A stretch of DNA of 64,000 nt from Ryuthela nishihirai (lineage: Eukaryota; Arthropoda; Arachnida; Araneae; Heptathelidae). The stretch is from assembly GCA_038380435.1 (NCBI GenBank), contig JAWZYU010000013.1, positions 15,575,901 to 15,639,900 on the forward strand. Reading direction: 5' to 3'. Within the stretch, counting starts at the first letter, position 1, and each line of letters begins with the position of its first letter. Positions 59,493 through 64,000 of the stretch are shown here, piece by piece. The position numbers and the translations under genes are program-made. A model generated the notes under the pieces. That model saw only the letters and a program-made list of their open reading frames with translations. It ran no database searches and was not told the origin of the DNA.

Positions 59493-60309
59493 GATTCTCA
59501 GTTAGACTAAAAATGTTATATATTACCAAGTATCTTGGCCACTATCTTTGGTGTTAAATATCTTAATAATGGGTATAGAGGAAAATTGTCTTAAGCCAGG
59601 TGGGATCTGAGATCACAATCACCTGAATGACATGTCAGTTTTCCGTCTATACCCATTGTTTTCAAAATACTTAATAGTGAAGATAGTGGCTAAAACATTT
59701 GGTAAAACCAATGAAGTGCTGTGGATATATAGAAATTATATATATTTTTGTTTAGATTAATGTCCATAAATTTAACCTGTTTTTTGTAGTCAGAATAAAA
59801 TACAAATATATATATATACACTTTTTCACTAATACTAGGACAGAAGTTATATATATATAGTTATTATTTATATATCAAAATAACATACAATGTGATCTTC
59901 CAACCTAGTGATAATTCTGAGTTAGTTAGACTTTAGTTAAATACAAGTGTTCTCTTTCAAAAAGATGAAAAATATTTTAAAGAGCATTAGCATTCATGTT
60001 CTTGCATAGATAAGATCAACATACACAGTTTTGTAACCAAAATAGGCATGCCTATGGCTAGGTTAAAAAAATTGATGGATGAAAACTAAGTATGGAGGAT
60101 GTTCCTTTTCATAGCCTAAGGCTTCACCATTCAGATAAAAATCATTGTTAGTTTTGAGATTCCACTCAACCATGCCCTGCTGTAGCAACAAAGAGACAGT
60201 GTAGAGATCACCATATTTTAAATAGAATATTTACCTTTGTTCTATATGCTGGACATTGTAAATACATTAAATGGTCTGAATAGGAAGTTCTTTTTTTTTT
60301 TCTATTGTA

Positions 60310-60502
60310 TTGCGCTTGGCTACTGATCTAAGGGACCTGGGTTCAAGCCCTGGGTAAGGCATGGCTGTTTGTGTCGTTTTTCTGCTGAGGGCCTGCCATC
60401 CTCTCAGACCTTCTACTATGGCATATAAACTGACAGGCTCCTGTCAGACCTCTGGGGCAAGCAGCTACTTGAGGGGGTATTTATTTTTTTATTTATTTAT
60501 TG
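60310..60502 (+). mobile_element. SINE-2 copy, head-truncated
   Basis: It begins within the head (GCGCTTGGCTACTGATCTAA), has the B-box GGGTTCAAGCCC and the shared body, and ends GAGGGGGTATTTATTTTTTT. It lies about 150 bp upstream of the true exon 2. The short repeat TATTGTA on both sides may be a TSD. Confidence 0.88.
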
Positions 60503-60646
60503 TAACTTTACCATTGGGCATGATAAGAATGTTTTTCAGTGGTAAAGAAAATCACCCCAACTTTGTTCTTGTTAATTTAATGTAATAGAAATTTTATATA
60601 ATATTTATTCGTGTGTTACATATAATTCAAGGAAGTTTTTTTGTAG

Positions 60647-60752
60647 GTGGGAAACTATCTCCGTATGTTCAGAGGATCTCTTTATAAACGCTACCCTTCA
60701 TTATGGAGACGACTAGTAACAGTTGAAGAAAGGAGGAAAATTGCATCTCTTG
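60647..60752 (+). CDS. SMARCB1: SNF5/SMARCB1-like SWI/SNF subunit, coding exon 2
   Basis: Reads [20 protein letters not shown] and [15 protein letters not shown] plus one base, between TTTGTAG and GTAAGT. It joins the exon at 54369-54449 in phase 0 and leaves phase 1. The sequence continues the winged-helix domain of SNF5 and closely follows the family ([20 protein letters not shown] is nearly invariant in animals). No later exon was found before 64000, so the gene runs on to the right. Two 5' fragments of this exon lie 1.2-1.6 kb upstream. Confidence 0.95.
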
Positions 60753-61002
60753 GTAAGTGTTGCAACCTCTAAAGCAGTAAAAGAAATTGTGATATTTAGG
60801 CGAGTTTTTTCCCAGTGTAAAACTTGTTTAGTTGCCAAGCATGTAGTCTAAGAATGATCACACTTCATATATTAAAAAGCATTAAATATACATTTAAGTA
60901 ATCAGCCATCATCACATGTTTCACTTGTTTTTTTTTTCTAACTAAGTGATTGTCATAGTCATTACATAGTCAAATCATCTACTACCCAGTTATTGGTTAA
61001 TA

Positions 61003-61110
61003 TTTAGAATCAAAATAAAAATTCCTGTTATCTTGCTTATAAAGGGTTCAAGTTTCATTACCATAGAAAAATTTAGATAAAGCCAAACTATTATTGTAAA
61101 GCATAGTTAG
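61003..61110 (-). mobile_element. LINE piece related to fragments A-E
   Basis: CCTGTTATCTTGCTTATAAA, then GGGTTCAAGTTTCATTACCA, matches the SETWTLCKQ region of fragments A-C on the - strand. It is separate from the 3' piece at 61.33 kb. Confidence 0.65.
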
Positions 61111-61376
61111 CTAAAAACTCTTTTATTTGTAATTTCCATATAATTCAAATTTTCCTTTAATTTTAAGACCTAAGCCAAAGATTCCTATTAGTTTTCAATT
61201 GATCTTTTATGAGCATGCATGCATGCATGTATTGGTTTATGAAGGATATAAATGTTTACAATTCTAATTTATTTCTTTATGTTAAAGTGATATTTGAATA
61301 TCTGGATTTTACCACTGAGTAACTAAATATTGATACAATCATCAAGCATCCATGGATTATGGAAGTCCACTCAGAC

Positions 61377-62639
61377 TACTCGGGGGTTTGTCAAAATAAT
61401 GGAAACACACACTGTTTGGGGAGAACATTTTATTAATAAGCTGTCTTTTTATTAACAGCTCATCTTTGGCATTCAGAACAGATGCAATTCGATGTGGATA
61501 TACTTATACAAATCATGCACCACGTGATAATGGAATGAATGGACCATTCTTGTAAAATATAGCCCAACTGTGCCAGTGATGTTGGAAGTGGAAAGTGTGA
61601 TCTGACCCTGCACTCCAGATATTCCCTCAAATGTTCAGTAATATTGAGGTCCAGCACAACTTGACACATTTCACACAATGCACGGGTGCATTATCCATTT
61701 GACACCAGGGACGGTCATTAGGAACAATGCCCTCAACATTGGATGCAGGTGGTCCCCGAGAATGGATCCGTACATTGTTGATGTGACATGACCCTGCAGA
61801 ATAACTAATGGCTCTAAGGAATCACATGATATGACATTCCACAGCATCAGGGATACACCTTCATGCTTCAGTCAGAATAAACAGTCTGGGTGGTATGCTT
61901 CTGCAGGTTTTTACCAGACACACTCTACCAGTGGTAGCACAATTAATGTAGCATGATTCATCAGACCAGATGACTTGCCAGTCTTCAGCATCCCAGTTTT
62001 TATGTGCTTTGCACCACCTTACACATTTTGTTGTATTGATGTTGGTAATCAGAAGTTTGTGGATTGCAGCATGGCCATAAATACCAGCATGATGAAGTTC
62101 CCGATGAACTGTTATGACGGAAACAGGATCATTCCGACTAGTGTTCAACTCTGCTGCTATTTGTGGTGCCGTGCTCTTGTGCTTTCATTGCACAATCCTT
62201 GCCAATGTTCGCCTATCTGACAATTTTGTATGGCGTCCACAATTTGCATGTTTGGAGGCAATGCCTCGTCCTTTTTAATAGGTTGTCATAATCTTCGATA
62301 CAGTTACTCACGTTGCACCTACTATTTCCACCTTTCTGGTTACTCCTGCAATCTGCATCCATTTTGGTTACTTCTGTAATTACATTCTGGAAGCTCCTGC
62401 AAGATATGCACCAATGATCATGCCTTTTTAGAGGTCACTGAGATCTGGCATTGTTGACAATTACACCACCACAGCTGTTTCACCTGCGCCTTTGGCACTG
62501 TTACGTGATAACCGACATCATACTTCTCCCCTTTATATACCTCACGTTGCGGGTGATGCCATCCCTGTGATATGCATGTGGTGCATTGCATGTACTCTAG
62601 TCACCGTTGGTGTTTCCATTATTTTGATAAACCCCTGTA
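61377..62639 (-). mobile_element. Tc1-like DNA transposon, nearly full length
   Basis: The inverted ends, GGGGTTTGTCAAAATAATGG on the left and CCATTATTTTGATAAACCCC on the right, are flanked by TA. It is about 1.26 kb and a different family from the element at 55.4 kb. It is inserted in an older LINE piece. Confidence 0.92.
61460..62300 (-). pseudogene. Tc1-type transposase, frameshifted
   Basis: The - strand frame at 61861-62148 contains VITVHRELHHAGIYGHAAIH and VRWCKAHKNWDAEDWQVIWS followed by DES with the first catalytic Asp. A QMDNAPVHC block follows in another frame near 61670-61700 (second Asp). The frame at 61460-61678 gives LDLNITEHLREYLECRVRSH, with the final Glu. It is frameshifted between blocks and inactive. 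Confidence 0.9.
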
Positions 62640-64000
62640 TTTCTCCATACATGTCGGTGACTGCAGACCAATTCTGACAAGATCCAGTTTGAAATTTTCT
62701 ACCCATACTCTATTTGCTAATCTGCAGTTCTGCACATGGATATATTAATGCAGTCTCTTCCTATATCAGATGCTGCTTAAAGGTTAGTTTTAAGTAGCTG
62801 ACCTTTATGTCCATTGGGCCTCTTACAAGACCAGAATGTTTAGGTTGTAAAATTGGAATTATTATGTGAGAATAACAAGAGAATATTTTCCATGCAGAGT
62901 CTTCATATTCCAGTTAACCGTGAAAGGAAAATGATTAGTGCAATTTAAAAAAAACTAGAGTGTGTTTTAAGTTACATTTAATTATGGTTATTTTTGCCTT
63001 TGATTGAAGTAGTAATAACTTTATTAGTGATATGAATGTGTGCTAAACAAATTAATGTTTGTGACTTTGTATTTTAAATTTTAATACTCCTTTCATTAGA
63101 TGTCATTTCCAATGTAAAATTATATATATATGTTTAATTGCCACTAATTTTTGAAAATTGGTGATATTTTTATGAACTAGGACTCTCACTTTCTAGGTAT
63201 TCAGAGCTTAATATCATCTACATATCACTCTCAGGATGTCATTGTAACCAAACATATACATATTTTGTCACACAGTTTTTAAATATTTTAAAGCCATTAA
63301 ATTATACAAAATATTGTCAAAAATGTGATACCAGAACCATTAGTTGATAGTGTTTTATTGGTTTTTATTGACCCACACATTCATTTTAGTCATATTAAGT
63401 ATGTGCATTTGGCCTTCCTTCCACAACTTGCTGTTCCAGCTAAATGCTTTTTTTTTAATAAAAATGCCTTGAATTTTTTAAAAATATTTTGTGTATTATA
63501 TTTATCTCACAATTTTGTGTATTGTATTTAAAAAATACAGAAAGATACTTTTTAATTTTCACAAAAATGTAAAGTTTACATTCACTTTTTTAAATACATC
63601 TGCAATATTTAATATGCTTTTGCATTAATAATTTACTAAAATTAACTTTAAATATTCATCCACTAAAAATATATATATTATTTATATATTAAAAAAAGTA
63701 TTCTAAAATATGGCCAAAATTGACTAATGTTAATACACACTGTAAGATTTGTCAACTCAATAATGATATAGGGAAAAGACCAAGGCACTATAACTCCCAG
63801 GTTAAATTTTTTTTTCAGCATAATGAAAATAGTATAAGGGAATGATAAGATAAATAATACAACGATAAGGAAATTGATACATTTTCCTATGATCTAAATA
63901 TAAACAATGCTGGTATCTATAAACTATTATCTATTTTTGCCCACAGAATGCTACTTTTCAAGCTAAATGCTGCTGTATTCAAGAATGTGAAAATGACAGA

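Larger units (their letters stand above)
58960..59677. repeat. Identical 359-bp tandem duplication with exon-2 fragments
   Basis: Unit 1 runs from about 58960 to 59318 and unit 2 from 59319 to about 59671. I see no difference between them. Each contains an SNF5 exon-2 fragment plus its upstream intron sequence, followed by an about 100-bp segment with inverted ends (AATGGGTATAGAGGAAAA / TTTTCCGTCTATACCCATT). Confidence 0.95.
54450..60646 (+). other. SMARCB1: SNF5 intron 1 (about 6.2 kb)
   Basis: GT at 54450 and AG at 60645-60646 (TTTTTTTGTAG acceptor). It holds, in order, a Tc1-like transposon, a worn tRNA-like repeat, the G-poor TIR block, a 359-bp tandem duplication with exon-2 fragments, and a SINE-2. 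It is phase 0. The stretches at 54450-55360 and 59680-60300 are AT-rich with nothing recognised. Confidence 0.88.
61325..62830 (-). mobile_element. LINE fragment E, split by a Tc1 insertion
   Basis: The stretch at 61328-61378 (ACAATCATCAAGCATCCATG) equals the LINE 3' end on the - strand. After the transposon, 62640-62800 resumes with worn versions of the following LINE sequence (GACTGCAGACCAATTCTGAC, TTTGCTAATCTGCAG). The stretch at 62826-62930 resembles 43297-43400 near fragment C. Confidence 0.65.
60753..64000 (+). other. SMARCB1: SNF5 intron 2, beginning
   Basis: It begins GTAAGTGT. It contains LINE pieces and a Tc1-like transposon, and is otherwise AT-rich. From 62940 to the end I see nothing else, including no exon matching the next conserved SNF5 segment. 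Confidence 0.75.

Noticed and set aside
63946..64000. SNF5 exon 3 after the TTTTTGCCCACAG acceptor-like sequence
   Set aside because: Phase 1 continuation from exon 2 meets a stop at once, and the other frames do not match the SNF5 segment expected next.

Overview
The window is AT-rich eukaryotic nuclear DNA, most likely from an arthropod. The evidence is spliced coding exons with GT/AG borders, very long introns, tRNA-derived SINEs, non-LTR retrotransposon (LINE) remains, Tc1/mariner and hAT elements, and many micro- and minisatellites. There is no bacterial-style gene organisation. Nearly all frames of 60 to 200 codons are chance openings or transposon shadows.

Two host-gene loci are supported. 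(1) On the + strand from about 54.3 kb, the first two coding exons of an SNF5/SMARCB1/Snr1-type SWI/SNF subunit (54369-54449 and 60647-60752). They join in frame with clean splice sites, and the gene continues past the window. (2) On the - strand, a 63-codon, strongly GC3-rich exon (38356-38544) ends in a consensus splice donor; its protein is not recognised.

The rest is repeat-dominated. One SINE family (SINE-1, about 375-390 bp, tRNA-like head, AACCC-type tail) has ten copies at 1.4, 5.9, 6.7, 27.5, 36.0, 40.7, 49.4, 50.4, 51.2 and 57.8 kb. Five of these have clear 9-14 bp target-site duplications (TSDs). A second family (SINE-2, about 190 bp) lies at 15.2, 23.6, 41.2, 50.1, 52.7 and 60.3 kb. 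Broken copies of one LINE family lie at 13.5, 18.2, 42.1, 50.3 and 61.3 kb; the 50.3 kb copy holds two nested SINE-1 insertions, each with a perfect 12-bp TSD. Other LINE 3' pieces are at 25-26 and 41.2-41.7 kb. Tc1-like elements are at 31.8-33.2, 55.4-56.6 and 61.4-62.6 kb, a hAT MITE with an 8-bp TSD is at 41.8 kb, and a 1750-bp array of 50-bp units with higher-order structure is at 16.3-18.0 kb.

Three patterns stand out. First, short perfect or near-perfect palindromes are frequent, including two abutting hairpins that replace the middle of a SINE at 27.55-27.64 kb and a triple fold-back at the broken edge of a LINE at 19.4 kb. Second, a roughly 1.96-kb block with terminal inverted repeats in SNF5 intron 1 (56942-58897) is strikingly G-poor on the + strand and carries RFX X-box-like palindromes, a 90-bp minisatellite and a G-depleted SINE-1 copy. 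Third, a 5' fragment of SNF5 exon 2 with its acceptor occurs twice more in intron 1, inside an apparently identical 359-bp tandem duplication. I see no operon-like or defence-like multi-gene system.
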